Below, piece by piece: positions 1 to 7,844 of a DNA stretch of 64,000 bases. Source of the DNA: CALVGQ01 sp964368495 (GTDB taxonomy: Bacteria > Bacillota_I > Bacilli_A > Erysipelotrichales > Erysipelotrichaceae); NCBI GenBank assembly GCA_964368495.1, contig CAYJAJ010000006.1, positions 1 through 64,000 on the forward strand. Direction: 5' to 3'. A model generated the notes under the pieces. The model made no database searches, was not told the origin of the DNA, and saw only the letters and a list, made by a program, of their open reading frames with translations. The number at the start of each line of letters is the position of its first letter. The first letter of the stretch is position 1. The translations under genes and the position numbers were made by a program.

Positions 1-27
1 TAAGTATCGCACTACAACAAAAGCTCG

Positions 28-54
28 AAAAGCGCTTTTGTTTGCGCTTTTTTT
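28..54 (+). terminator. Intrinsic terminator in the leader of the purine permease gene
   Basis: An 8-bp perfect stem (AAAAGCGC at 28-35, GCGCTTTT at 44-51) with an 8-nt loop runs into seven T. It lies only 21 nt before the permease start codon. It may end an upstream gene, or it may be the expression-platform terminator of a purine riboswitch, which commonly precedes permeases of this class. The aptamer would lie left of the window, so this cannot be decided. Confidence 0.7.
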
Positions 55-75
55 ACTTTTAAGGGGGAATTATAG

Positions 76-1401
76 ATGTTAGAGCGAATTTTTAGTTTAA
101 AGAAGATGGGTTCAACAGTGAGAATTGAAGTTCTTGCTGGTCTTACAACTTTCTTGGCAATGGCTTATATTCTAGGTGTAAATCCAAGTATAGTAGGAGA
201 TCCTGCAACAGGTTTAACACCAGAATCAGTATTCTTCGCAACGGCTATTTCTGCAGGTATTGCTAGTATTTTAATGGGAGTACTTGCTAACTATCCAATA
301 GGATTAGCTCCAGGAATGGGAGTGAATGCTCTATTTACATACACTGCAGTATATACTTATGGATATACTGGTCAAGAAGCTCTTGCAGCAGTATTTATTT
401 CAGGAGCACTGTTCTTACTAGTATCTGTTACTGGAGTAAGAAAAGTAGTTATTAATTCTATTCCAAAAAATTTAAAGTTAGCTATTGGAGCTGGAATTGG
501 ATTCTTCATTGCTTTTATCGCTTTAAAAAATGCCGGAATTATTGTCGCTAATGATGCAACTACAGTTGCATTAGGTGATATCCATTCACCAAGTGTGTTG
601 TTATCACTATTTGGTATTATTGTTACAATCGCATTAATGGTTAGAAAAGTTAAAGCTGCACCATTTTATGGTTTAGTGATTACAGCAATTGTTGGTCTTG
701 TATTAGGCCAAATGGGTGTTGCAGCAATGCCAACACTTCCAAGCTCTTTTGTAACATTTAGCTTCGATACAAGTGCTGTAGGAGCATTTGCACTAGGTTT
801 TGAAGGATTATTTGCTAAACCTGAGTGGATGATATTAGTATTTAGTTTCTTATTCGTTGATTTCTTTGATACAGCTGGAACTTTAGTAGCTGTAGGAAAC
901 AGTATTGGTTTAGTTGATGAAAAAGGAGAAATGGAAAATATTGAAAAAGCATTACTTGCGGATTCAGTAGGAACTTTAGTAGGTGCTGTTGCTGGTACTT
1001 CTACAGTTACTTCATTTGTTGAATCAGGTGCAGGAGTTGCAGCTGGTGGTCGTACAGGTTTAACTGCAGTGACTACTGGTGTATGTTTCATCTTATCGTT
1101 GATTCTTTCTCCAATTATGCTTGCAGTTGCTGTTAATGCTGTAACTGCTCCAGCAATCTTTGTGGTTGGTATATTAATGGCTCAACAATTAAAAGACATT
1201 GATTGGAATGATATGGTTGTAGCTGCTGCTTCATTCTGTACTATTATCTTCATGGTATTAACTTACTCTATTTCTGATGGTCTAGCTGTTGGTTTCTTAG
1301 TGTATGGACTTTCTATGGTACTAAGTGGTAGAACAAAAGAAGTTAGTCCAATTTGTTATGGATTGATTGTAGTGTTCATTGCATACTTTGTAATGGTTTA
1401 A
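76..1401 (+). CDS. pbuG: NCS2-family guanine/hypoxanthine (adenine) permease, AzgA/PbuG type
   Basis: This 441-residue integral membrane protein should import purine bases by proton symport. The N-terminus (a short amphipathic start, then a glycine- and alanine-rich helix reading GLTTFLAMAYILGVNPSI) is the hallmark of the AzgA/PbuG branch of NCS2 permeases. About 12 hydrophobic segments fill the chain. Two signature stretches are visible, PIGLAPGMGVNALFTY (about residues 75-90) and DFFDTAGTLVAVG (about 262-274), which form the substrate site in this family. Length is typical. The start has an AGGGGG ribosome-binding site. The gene is followed by a strong terminator and then a GMP synthetase gene, which fits purine salvage. 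The exact base transported cannot be read from sequence. Confidence 0.9.
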   Translation: MLERIFSLKKMGSTVRIEVLAGLTTFLAMAYILGVNPSIVGDPATGLTPESVFFATAISAGIASILMGVLANYPIGLAPGMGVNALFTYTAVYTYGYTGQEALAAVFISGALFLLVSVTGVRKVVINSIPKNLKLAIGAGIGFFIAFIALKNAGIIVANDATTVALGDIHSPSVLLSLFGIIVTIALMVRKVKAAPFYGLVITAIVGLVLGQMGVAAMPTLPSSFVTFSFDTSAVGAFALGFEGLFAKPEWMILVFSFLFVDFFDTAGTLVAVGNSIGLVDEKGEMENIEKALLADSVGTLVGAVAGTSTVTSFVESGAGVAAGGRTGLTAVTTGVCFILSLILSPIMLAVAVNAVTAPAIFVVGILMAQQLKDIDWNDMVVAAASFCTIIFMVLTYSISDGLAVGFLVYGLSMVLSGRTKEVSPICYGLIVVFIAYFVMV

Positions 1402-1410
1402 AAATAGTTA

Positions 1411-1445
1411 GATGTAAAACAAGTTTTGTTTTACATCTTTTGTTT
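1411..1445 (+). terminator. Intrinsic terminator after the purine permease
   Basis: A 10-bp perfect stem (GATGTAAAAC at 1411-1420, GTTTTACATC at 1428-1437) with a 7-nt loop is followed by a T-rich tail. It lies 9 nt after the permease stop codon. A second function as an attenuator for the following GMP synthetase gene cannot be excluded. Confidence 0.75.
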
Positions 1446-1488
1446 AAAAAAAGTCATCGTTTAATAGTTAGGAAGGAAATGAATTAAA

Positions 1489-2790
1489 ATGAAACAAGAT
1501 ATGATATTAGTTTTAGACTTAGGTAGTACAGTTAACACAATTATCGCAAGACAGGTACGTGAATTAGGGGTATACAGTGAAATTAATCCCCATGACATTA
1601 CTAAAGAAGAACTTGAAACTAAACCGAATTTAAAAGGAATTATTTTAAATGGTGGAGAAAATAATGTTGTCGATGGAGTTGCTATTCAAGTATATGATGA
1701 CATTTTGAAAATGGGGATTCCTGTTTTGGCTGTTGATTATAAACACGAGGGGATTGAATGTCTTGAAACTTGGGGTAATGAAGAAAACAGTAGAAATATT
1801 TTAGCAAAGTTTGTGTTGGATACTTGCCAATGTGAAAAAAACTGGAATATGAAAAATTTTATTAGTGATGAAATTGAGAAAGTAAGAAAACAAGTAGGAA
1901 ATAAAAAGGTTTTATTAGCACTTTCTGGTGGTGTTGATTCTTCTGTTGTTGCTGCACTTTTAATTAAAGCAATTGGGAAACAATGTACTTGTGTTCATGT
2001 TAATCATGGATTAATGAGAAAAGGTGAAAGTGAAGCAGTAGTTGAAATTTTTAGAGGTCAACTTGATGCGAACCTTATTTATGTTGATGCAAGTGAGCGT
2101 TTCCTTACTAAGCTTGAAGGTGTTGAAGAACCAGAGCGCAAACGTAAAATTATCGGTGAAGAATTTATTCGCGTGTTTGATGAAGAAGCTGACAAATTAG
2201 AAGGCATTGAATTTTTAGCACAAGGGACTATTTATCCTGATATTATTGAATCAGGGACAAAAACAGTAAAAGCTGTAAAAAGTCATCACAATGTAGGTGG
2301 TCTTCCAGAAGATATGCAGTTTAAATTAGTTGAGCCACTTTATCAATTATTTAAAGATGAAGTTAGAGAATGTGGTGTTGAACTAGGTCTTCCAGCTGAT
2401 ATGGTTTATCGTCAACCATTCCCAGGTCCTGGACTTGGAGTTCGTTGTTTAGGTGCAATTACTAAAGAAAGACTTGAAGCAGTAAGAGAGGCTGATGCAA
2501 TTCTTAGAGAAGAATTTGCACTTGCTGGATTAAATAAAACAGTTTGGCAATATTTTACTGTTGTCCCAGATTTTAAATCTGTTGGTGTAAGAGATCATAA
2601 AAGAACTTATGAATATCCTGTAATTATTAGAGCAGTTAATACTGTTGATGCAATGACTGCAACGATTGAACAAATCGAGTGGCCAATCTTGCTTAAAATA
2701 ACAGACAGAATTCTAGCTGAAGTTAAAAATGTTAATCGTGTTTGTTATGACATGTCACCAAAGCCTGTTGCTACAATAGAATGGGAATAA
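1489..2790 (+). CDS. guaA: GMP synthase (XMP aminase) with a shrunken, catalytically dead glutamine amidotransferase domain
   Basis: The protein should convert XMP to GMP using ATP. Residues about 125-433 form a full ATP-pyrophosphatase and dimerisation half: the P-loop LSGGVDSSVVAALL (about 144-157), HVNHGLMRKGE, PFPGPGLGVRC and the C-terminal SPKPVATIEWE. The first 120 residues are a recognisable GuaA glutaminase start (ILVLDLGS, IRELGVYSE-like, GIILNGG), but the nucleophile motif GICYG is replaced by AVDYKHEG, about 80 residues are missing, and the His-x-Glu dyad (normally QFHPE) is gone. Total length is 433, against about 510 for the family. The enzyme would therefore depend on free ammonia or on a partner glutaminase. 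The reading frame is intact and the junction to the synthetase half looks clean, so this is domain decay rather than a pseudogene. Confidence 0.93.
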   Translation: MKQDMILVLDLGSTVNTIIARQVRELGVYSEINPHDITKEELETKPNLKGIILNGGENNVVDGVAIQVYDDILKMGIPVLAVDYKHEGIECLETWGNEENSRNILAKFVLDTCQCEKNWNMKNFISDEIEKVRKQVGNKKVLLALSGGVDSSVVAALLIKAIGKQCTCVHVNHGLMRKGESEAVVEIFRGQLDANLIYVDASERFLTKLEGVEEPERKRKIIGEEFIRVFDEEADKLEGIEFLAQGTIYPDIIESGTKTVKAVKSHHNVGGLPEDMQFKLVEPLYQLFKDEVRECGVELGLPADMVYRQPFPGPGLGVRCLGAITKERLEAVREADAILREEFALAGLNKTVWQYFTVVPDFKSVGVRDHKRTYEYPVIIRAVNTVDAMTATIEQIEWPILLKITDRILAEVKNVNRVCYDMSPKPVATIEWE

Positions 2791-2842
2791 AAATAGTAAA
2801 TAGCTATAAAAAGTAGATTGATAATATTTATATACACTAAAT

Positions 2843-2895
2843 AAATCGTACTTATTTATTGAAGTAAAATTCAACGAATTGAGTACGATTTTTTA
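2843..2895 (+). terminator. Terminator of guaA
   Basis: A 10-bp stem (AAATCGTACT at 2843-2852, AGTACGATTT at 2882-2891) is followed by a T-run. The 29-nt loop contains a second small hairpin (AATTC/GAATT). It lies about 50 nt after the guaA stop codon. Confidence 0.7.
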
Positions 2896-2935
2896 TTATG
2901 GATAATCTTAAACATTGATGTCTTTGTATGAGGTA

Positions 2936-2964
2936 TTGTGTAATTTAAATGAGCATGCTATATT
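2936..2964 (+). promoter_or_regulatory. Sigma-A type promoter for the small unit at 2936-3185
   Basis: TTGTGT (2936-2941) and TATATT (2959-2964) are separated by 17 nt. Five nt downstream begins an 11-bp perfect inverted repeat (2969-2979 with 2990-3000, loop 10 nt), which would be the first element of the transcript or an operator overlapping the start site. Confidence 0.6.
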
Positions 2965-2968
2965 ATGT

Positions 2969-3000
2969 TTATAAAAGATGAGACAAAGAATCTTTTATAA
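2969..3000 (+). repeat. 11-bp perfect inverted repeat at the predicted transcription start
   Basis: TTATAAAAGAT (2969-2979) and ATCTTTTATAA (2990-3000) are exact reverse complements around a 10-nt loop. The position just after the -10 box suits either a repressor operator or a stabilising 5' stem-loop of the transcript. There is no T-run, so it is not a terminator. Confidence 0.6.
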
Positions 3001-3036
3001 CATGGATACTAAAATTATTTAAAGGAGGTATGTTCG

Positions 3037-3117
3037 ATGAAAAATATGAAGTTAAAAGAGAATAGTTTTGTTATTTTAATATTTGAAGATAATTATACTC
3101 CTTTGATTGATGTTTAA
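3037..3117 (+). CDS. 26-residue small ORF with a strong ribosome-binding site; leader peptide or small protein
   Basis: ATG 3037 to TAA 3115 encodes MKNMKLKENSFVILIFEDNY plus TPLIDV. It has one of the best Shine-Dalgarno sequences in the window (AAAGGAGG at 3021-3028, 8 nt upstream), its own promoter and its own downstream terminator. Codons 10-14 lie in a 15-nt segment (3065-3079) that is the exact reverse complement of 3144-3158, just before the terminator. The GNAT acetyltransferase gene starts 103 nt later. The arrangement suggests a translated regulatory leader or a small-protein gene with long-range mRNA folding. The peptide has no clear membrane helix and no family that I recognise. 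Confidence 0.5.
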   Translation: MKNMKLKENSFVILIFEDNYTPLIDV

Positions 3118-3158
3118 TAATTGAGGTTATTTTCTTTTCGTCTTTAAAATAACAAAAC

Positions 3159-3184
3159 AAGAATGACTGAGGTTGTTCTTTTTA
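3159..3184 (+). terminator. Terminator or attenuator between the small ORF and the GNAT gene
   Basis: A nine-pair stem (AAGAATGAC at 3159-3167, GTTGTTCTT at 3172-3180, two G-U pairs) with the tetraloop TGAG is followed by T residues. It is directly preceded by AAAATAAC (3146-3153), which can pair with GTTATTTT at 3126-3133 or, over 15 bp, with the inside of the small ORF. Confidence 0.6.
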
Positions 3185-3219
3185 ATTTGTTTTTATGAAG
3201 ATACTATGGAGGAGAAAAA

Positions 3220-3672
3220 ATGAAAACAGTTTTAATAACAGATTTAAATAATGAAGATTTTCAAAAAGCATTTAAGAAGTATTTTATTGAATTAGGAATA
3301 GATGTTAAAAATTGGGATGAAGTATATAGTGAGATAAATAATGATATAGGGTGTTGTGCATACTTAGGCTTCAACGATTTAAATGAAGTGATTGGGTTTA
3401 TACTATTTAAACCAATCACATTATCAAATGATCTTTTTGATATGAAACTAGGACTAATTTGCGAATTTTGGGTTGATAAAGTATTTAGAAAAAAAGGGCA
3501 TGGTAAATATTTGCTTGATTTAGCAGAAAGTTATTTTAAAGAAAATAAAATTAATAAAGTTATTTTGACATCAGATTCATCAAAAATATTTTATGAAAGA
3601 AATGGTTATATGTTAGATAAAGATACAGTTGCTTCAAATGAAAATGATGTATTTATAAAATCATTAAACTAA
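3220..3672 (+). CDS. GNAT-family N-acetyltransferase
   Basis: This 150-residue protein should transfer an acetyl group from acetyl-CoA to an amine. The acetyl-CoA pyrophosphate loop is visible as FRKKGHGKYLL (about residues 88-98), preceded by the core strand LICEFWVDKVF and followed by the beta-strand and alpha-helix pair KVILTSDSSKIFYERNGYML, where FYERNGY is the typical C-terminal GNAT motif. Length is normal for a single-domain GNAT. GGAGGAG at 3208-3214 supports the start. It lies downstream of a possible attenuation leader, an arrangement used by several drug-resistance genes, but the substrate cannot be told from sequence. Confidence 0.85.
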   Translation: MKTVLITDLNNEDFQKAFKKYFIELGIDVKNWDEVYSEINNDIGCCAYLGFNDLNEVIGFILFKPITLSNDLFDMKLGLICEFWVDKVFRKKGHGKYLLDLAESYFKENKINKVILTSDSSKIFYERNGYMLDKDTVASNENDVFIKSLN

Positions 3673-3793
3673 ATAATTTTCTAGTTCATTGAATTTTAAA
3701 GCAACAATTATGATAGAAAATAAAGTGATTTTAAGTTTCGGTTAAGGTACAAGTGGGATAATTACAGTACAGAATAAAAAAGGAGTGATAATA

Positions 3794-4516
3794 ATGCAAA
3801 CATATTTTAAACGTTATGAGCTTAAATATATTTTAAGTACAAAACAGTATAGATCACTATTAGCACAAATGCCAAACGACATAAAGCTTGATCGCTATGG
3901 TAGACATAAAATCTCAAACATCTATTTTGATACGGATGATTATAGGGTGATTAGACATTCTTTAGAAAAGCCAAACTATAAAGAGAAACTGCGTATTCGT
4001 TGTTATGGAGAACCAAGTGAAAGCTCTACAGCATTTATCGAACTAAAGAAAAAGTACAAAGGTGTTGTTTATAAAAGAAGAGTGTATTCTGAACAAAATA
4101 AAGTGCTTTCTTATCTTTGTGATGGAGCTAGCACGGTGGAACAATCCCAAATACTTAAGGAGATTGAATACTTTAAAAACAGTTATCATGAGATAAAACC
4201 GAGAGTATATCTTTCCTATGAAAGAGAAGCTTTTGTTTCTTCGAAAGATGAGAATTTCAGGCTTACATTTGATTTTAATATTGTGACAAGGAATTCTGAA
4301 ATATCACTAAATAGTAGTGAAAAGGATAGGGAAGTCTTATCCTGTGAAAATGTGCTTTTAGAAGTTAAAACAGTGATGGGATTGCCACAATGGTTTTTAA
4401 ACTTTTTAAGTAGTAATGACTTGTATAAGACTTCATTTTCAAAATATGGTAAGGCATATCAAACATACTACATGCCAAATTTCATCGAACATTTAGGGAG
4501 GGTAAGCTATGACTAA
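3794..4516 (+). CDS. VTC-domain polyphosphate-polymerase-like protein
   Basis: This 240-residue protein matches the bacterial VTC domain, the tunnel-shaped catalytic domain related to yeast Vtc4 and to triphosphate-tunnel enzymes. Visible elements are the N-terminal FKRYELKYIL, NIYFDTDDY, the basic strand EKLRIRCYG (about 70-78), FIELKKKYKGVVYKRR and the late acidic strand LLEVKT. These alternating charged strands supply the phosphate and metal ligands in the family. I prefer ATG 3794, which lies 8 nt after AAGGAG, over the GTG at 3785 inside that ribosome-binding site. It overlaps the next gene by 8 nt. VTC and DUF4956 genes are often paired, and a CotH kinase gene often joins them, but none is present here. 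Confidence 0.88.
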   Translation: MQTYFKRYELKYILSTKQYRSLLAQMPNDIKLDRYGRHKISNIYFDTDDYRVIRHSLEKPNYKEKLRIRCYGEPSESSTAFIELKKKYKGVVYKRRVYSEQNKVLSYLCDGASTVEQSQILKEIEYFKNSYHEIKPRVYLSYEREAFVSSKDENFRLTFDFNIVTRNSEISLNSSEKDREVLSCENVLLEVKTVMGLPQWFLNFLSSNDLYKTSFSKYGKAYQTYYMPNFIEHLGRVSYD

Positions 4517-5201
4517 CGATTTTTTTGGAAGTGTGTTTGAAAGTACAGTAACAATGAATATCAATGTTACAAACTTCTTGATTTGCATGGTATCAGCAAT
4601 CATCTTGGGATTGTTTATGGCAAAGATGTATGCATTAAAAACGAAAAGTACAAAAGGATTTGTGGTAACTCTTGCCTTACTTCCCCTTGCAGTAGCGATG
4701 GTTATTATTATGGTGAATGGAAATATAGGTACAGGAGTTGCAGTAGCAGGTGCTTTTAGCCTTGTTAGGTTTCGTTCAGTTCCAGGAACTGCAAAAGAGA
4801 TTGTAGCAATATTTACAGCGATGTGTACAGGTTTGACAATTGGAATGGGTTATATAGGTTATGCAGCATTATTTGCTGTGATTGCTTGTCTTTTTGCGCT
4901 TTTGTTAAATCTTACAAATTTTGCAGAGGAAAAAAACAATGGAAGTCGTACACTACAAATTACAATTCCAGAAAGCCTTAACTACACAGAGGTATTTGAT
5001 GATATCTTTAAATGTTTCACAAAAGAAGTAAAATTAATATCAGTTAAAACAACAAACATGGGAAGCTTATTTAAATTAAGCTATGAAATTGAGTTGAAAG
5101 ATCGTACGATGGAAAAACAGTTCATTGATGAACTCAGATGTAGAAATGGTAATTTAGAAATTATCATTGGTAAACAAGAATTATTTATAAATGGACTCTA
5201 G
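4509..5201 (+). CDS. DUF4956 membrane protein
   Basis: This 230-residue protein has about four transmembrane helices in its first 140 residues (LICMVSAIILGLFMAKMYAL; VVTLALLPLAVAMVIIMV; a helix around GYIGYAALFAVIACLFALLL) and a soluble C-terminal alpha/beta tail. The conserved DUF4956 segment AVAGAFSLVRFRSVPGTAKE (about 78-97) is intact. It starts inside the end of the VTC gene, so the two are translationally coupled. The family is thought to act with VTC polymerases at the membrane. Its biochemical role is not established. Confidence 0.88.
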   Translation: MTNDFFGSVFESTVTMNINVTNFLICMVSAIILGLFMAKMYALKTKSTKGFVVTLALLPLAVAMVIIMVNGNIGTGVAVAGAFSLVRFRSVPGTAKEIVAIFTAMCTGLTIGMGYIGYAALFAVIACLFALLLNLTNFAEEKNNGSRTLQITIPESLNYTEVFDDIFKCFTKEVKLISVKTTNMGSLFKLSYEIELKDRTMEKQFIDELRCRNGNLEIIIGKQELFINGL

Positions 5202-5213
5202 GAGGTTTAAAAT

Positions 5214-6677
5214 ATGAAAAAAAATATTGCGATTTTAACGGCGGTTTCAATGGTTACTCTTGTTGGTTGTACAACAGCAAATATTGAATCTACTCAAGTA
5301 GAGGAAGAACAAACTTCGAACCAATCAACGACACAAGAAGAAACAAATACAGAAACTGTAATGAATACAACACCAGTTGTTTTTCCGAATACCGACTATT
5401 TAAATGATTTAGGTGAAAGTGTAACGTTTTTAGATGGTGATGAAATAGTCATAACAGAAAGTGGAACTTACGAATTCACAGGTGATTATACAAGCAGTGT
5501 AATCACTGTAAATGTAGATAAAGAAGCGGATGAAGGCATTGTTTATCTCGTGCTAAATAATGTAAATATTGAAAGTAATGAAGAAACACCAATTAATATT
5601 ATCGAAGCGAAGGATGTTGTAATTGTGCTTGAGGGTGAAAATATAATCACACAAGGTGAGGTTGTAACAGAGGATGAAGAGTTTCCTGCAGCTGCAATCT
5701 ACTCAAAGGCTGACACTGTGATTACAGGAGAAGGAAGTCTTGTGGTGACAACGTCTTATAATGATGGAATTAATGGTCGTGATGATTTAATAATTGATGG
5801 GACTACAATTACAGTAAATGCAGTCGCAGATGGAATTTTAGGAAAGGATTTATTAGCAATCAAAGATTCAAATATTACTGTTGAATCTGGAAAAGATGGG
5901 TTAAAAACTTCAAATAATGAGGAAGCAGAAAAAGGTAATCTACTCATTGTAAGTGGGAATTATATAATTAATGCCCAAAATGATGGCATTAGTTCTGACC
6001 AAATAGTACAAATTGATGGTGGAAGCTTTGACATCACTAGTGGTGGAGGATTTGTTGAAGTTTTAAATGAAATTACACGAGGTGAAGGTTCAGGAAATAC
6101 TGTTCAAGAAACAGATTTGCTTGAAACCAGTATGACGAGTATTAAAGGCTTAAACATAACGATCAATGATGGTGATTTTATTATTTCTTCGTATGAAGAT
6201 GCAATCCATTCTAATTACAATTTAACGATTAATGGAGGAGTTTACAATATTCTTTCAGGCGATGATGCAATTCATGCAGATATTGATTTAGTAATAAATG
6301 AAATAGATTTGGTTGTTGAAAATGCTTATGAAGGTTTGGAAGGCACAACAGTTACTATAAATGGTGGCAATATTTTAATAAATGTGCTTGATGATGCGAT
6401 TAATGCAAGTAGCGAAGATGGTTTTGTAAAAATTACTGATGGAACAATTTCACTTAAAGCCCAAGGTGATGGAATTGACTCAAATGGTGATTTATTCATA
6501 GAAGGTGGCGATACTACAATTGAAGTGAATGCTGTTTATTCAGGAGGAGATAGTGAACTTGATGTGAGTGGTGTATATACTATTTCTGCAGGTACAGTGG
6601 TAGACGAAAACGGAAATACAGTAAGTGTAACGACACAAGGTGGAGGAAATCAAAGACCAAACAGTGGTAGACCTTGA
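5214..6677 (+). CDS. Surface lipoprotein with a Cthe_2159-type carbohydrate-binding beta-helix
   Basis: This 487-residue lipoprotein has signal peptide MKKNIAILTAVSMVTLVGC, with the lipobox ending at Cys19. A Glu/Thr/Gln-rich linker follows to about residue 55, then a long repetitive beta-strand region. Short turns recur through it (ITINDGDFIISSYEDAIHSN, INGGVYNILSGDDAIHAD, INGGNILINVLDDAINA, SLKAQGDGIDSNGD), the rung pattern of the Cthe_2159-like polysaccharide-binding family, a right-handed beta-helix that binds acidic polysaccharides and calcium. It is 12 nt downstream of the DUF4956 gene and ends the operon. The repeated Asp-Asp-Ala-Ile positions are probable calcium ligands (inference). 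Confidence 0.85.
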   Translation: MKKNIAILTAVSMVTLVGCTTANIESTQVEEEQTSNQSTTQEETNTETVMNTTPVVFPNTDYLNDLGESVTFLDGDEIVITESGTYEFTGDYTSSVITVNVDKEADEGIVYLVLNNVNIESNEETPINIIEAKDVVIVLEGENIITQGEVVTEDEEFPAAAIYSKADTVITGEGSLVVTTSYNDGINGRDDLIIDGTTITVNAVADGILGKDLLAIKDSNITVESGKDGLKTSNNEEAEKGNLLIVSGNYIINAQNDGISSDQIVQIDGGSFDITSGGGFVEVLNEITRGEGSGNTVQETDLLETSMTSIKGLNITINDGDFIISSYEDAIHSNYNLTINGGVYNILSGDDAIHADIDLVINEIDLVVENAYEGLEGTTVTINGGNILINVLDDAINASSEDGFVKITDGTISLKAQGDGIDSNGDLFIEGGDTTIEVNAVYSGGDSELDVSGVYTISAGTVVDENGNTVSVTTQGGGNQRPNSGRP

Positions 6678-6711
6678 TGAATACAACAAAAAAAACAGTA
6701 ATTGTATAATG

Positions 6712-6738
6712 AACTATGCCTAAAGGTGTAGTTTTTTT
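6712..6738 (+). terminator. Terminator of the VTC operon
   Basis: AACTATGCC (6712-6720) pairs with GGTGTAGTT (6725-6733), including two G-U pairs, around the loop TAAA, and leads into seven T. Confidence 0.75.
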
Positions 6739-6948
6739 ATATCGCTAAAAAATGAATGTGAATGCAAGGATAAGAATTATTATAGTGAAAAATGCAAAGG
6801 TTTATTTTTATTAAAAACTGATTTCAATTTTTAGTAAATTTAATTACTAACTATGTTCATGTAACAAATTATCATTTATACTATATTATGTGTCAAATAA
6901 TTAAGTAGTAACAAAATAGCATTGAAATAAAGAAAGTGAGAGAAACAA

Positions 6949-7827
6949 ATGAGTGATAAAATTTTTAAACAAAATTTAAATGATGAGCAACCACAAGATG
7001 GATTATTTAGTATGCAACTCTTATTTAAGGAGCACTGTGACCTGCCGTCGATAGAAAGCTTTAAAAATGCCTATGAAAAGCACATCGGAAACGTTCAAAG
7101 TGGGACGGATAATAGTGAATCAGTGCATTTTTTTGCTCAAGATTATAAGAATGAATTTAAAGAAGGAGAACTGCCAGTTCAATTGATGGTGCTTCCATGT
7201 AGAGATAGTGGTGCAAACGCCGATGAAATTGCGCAATCACAAATGTGGGATTGTCCAAATGCAGCAGAAATTTTGAGTTCTTGTCAACATACTGTTGTCG
7301 CTGTTGATGTGCTAGGACAAGCACTTCCATATAAAAAAAGGGCAGAGCTACTTGTAAAATATGTCATGGCTTTAATGGATGTTTTTGTAGACTGTGAGGC
7401 GGTTTACTTTACAACATCAGGCAAGTTACTGACTCGTGATTTTATTGTGAATGATGACACTCCAATTGAGGATAAATTCATTAAATTTGCGGTAAATGTT
7501 CGATTTTTTAATATTCAAGATACAAGTGACTGCATTGTTGATAGCCTGGGGATGAGCGCACTTTTTTTGCCGGATTTACAGTATCATTACAAAGCGGAGG
7601 GCATCAACCCAAATATGGTGGTGAATCATGCATATAACGTGTTAAGTTATTGCTTTCATAATGACAATCCAATTGACCATGGTCAAACGATAACGGGTGT
7701 CAATTTTACTACAGGGCTTTTTGACAGTAATTTACAGTGGGTTTGTAGCGAAGAAATGGCACTTATTCAACCTGTTCGCCCAGTGTTAGATGTCAATATT
7801 ACAAATCATGCAGCAGGAAATAGATAA
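6949..7827 (+). CDS. DUF4261 domain protein, first gene of an immunity-type operon
   Basis: This 292-residue soluble protein has no signal peptide or membrane segment. It matches DUF4261: an N-terminal FSMQLLFKEHCDLPS strand-helix, a central segment on the theme CQHTVVAVDVLGQALPYKKR, the helix and strand DVFVDCEAVYFTTSGKLLT, and the C-terminal SALFLPDLQYHYK and LSYCFHNDNPIDHGQTI. The function of DUF4261 is unknown. The family is frequently found next to polymorphic-toxin immunity genes. It is followed 17 nt later by a SUFU-domain gene and lies in a four-gene operon. The ribosome-binding site before ATG 6949 is a weak AAGTGAGAG. Confidence 0.82.
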   Translation: MSDKIFKQNLNDEQPQDGLFSMQLLFKEHCDLPSIESFKNAYEKHIGNVQSGTDNSESVHFFAQDYKNEFKEGELPVQLMVLPCRDSGANADEIAQSQMWDCPNAAEILSSCQHTVVAVDVLGQALPYKKRAELLVKYVMALMDVFVDCEAVYFTTSGKLLTRDFIVNDDTPIEDKFIKFAVNVRFFNIQDTSDCIVDSLGMSALFLPDLQYHYKAEGINPNMVVNHAYNVLSYCFHNDNPIDHGQTITGVNFTTGLFDSNLQWVCSEEMALIQPVRPVLDVNITNHAAGNR

Positions 7828-7844
7828 AGCAAGGAGAGAAAAAA

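Noticed and set aside
28..54. Purine riboswitch in front of the permease
   Set aside because: Only the terminator part is inside the window and no aptamer sequence can be examined, so it is kept as a possibility in the terminator entry and not called.
666..1091. A long open frame on the minus strand inside the purine permease gene
   Set aside because: It lies wholly inside a well-supported membrane protein gene, has no ribosome-binding site, and its Pro/Thr/Ser-rich translation looks like an antisense shadow of hydrophobic codons.
2791..3219. A tRNA or structured RNA in the 429-nt gap after guaA
   Set aside because: No cloverleaf or CCA-type element was found. The gap is explained by the guaA terminator and the small transcription unit at 2936-3185.
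3701..3793. A promoter for the VTC operon
   Set aside because: Only a weak GATAAT-like box was found and nothing convincing at -35.
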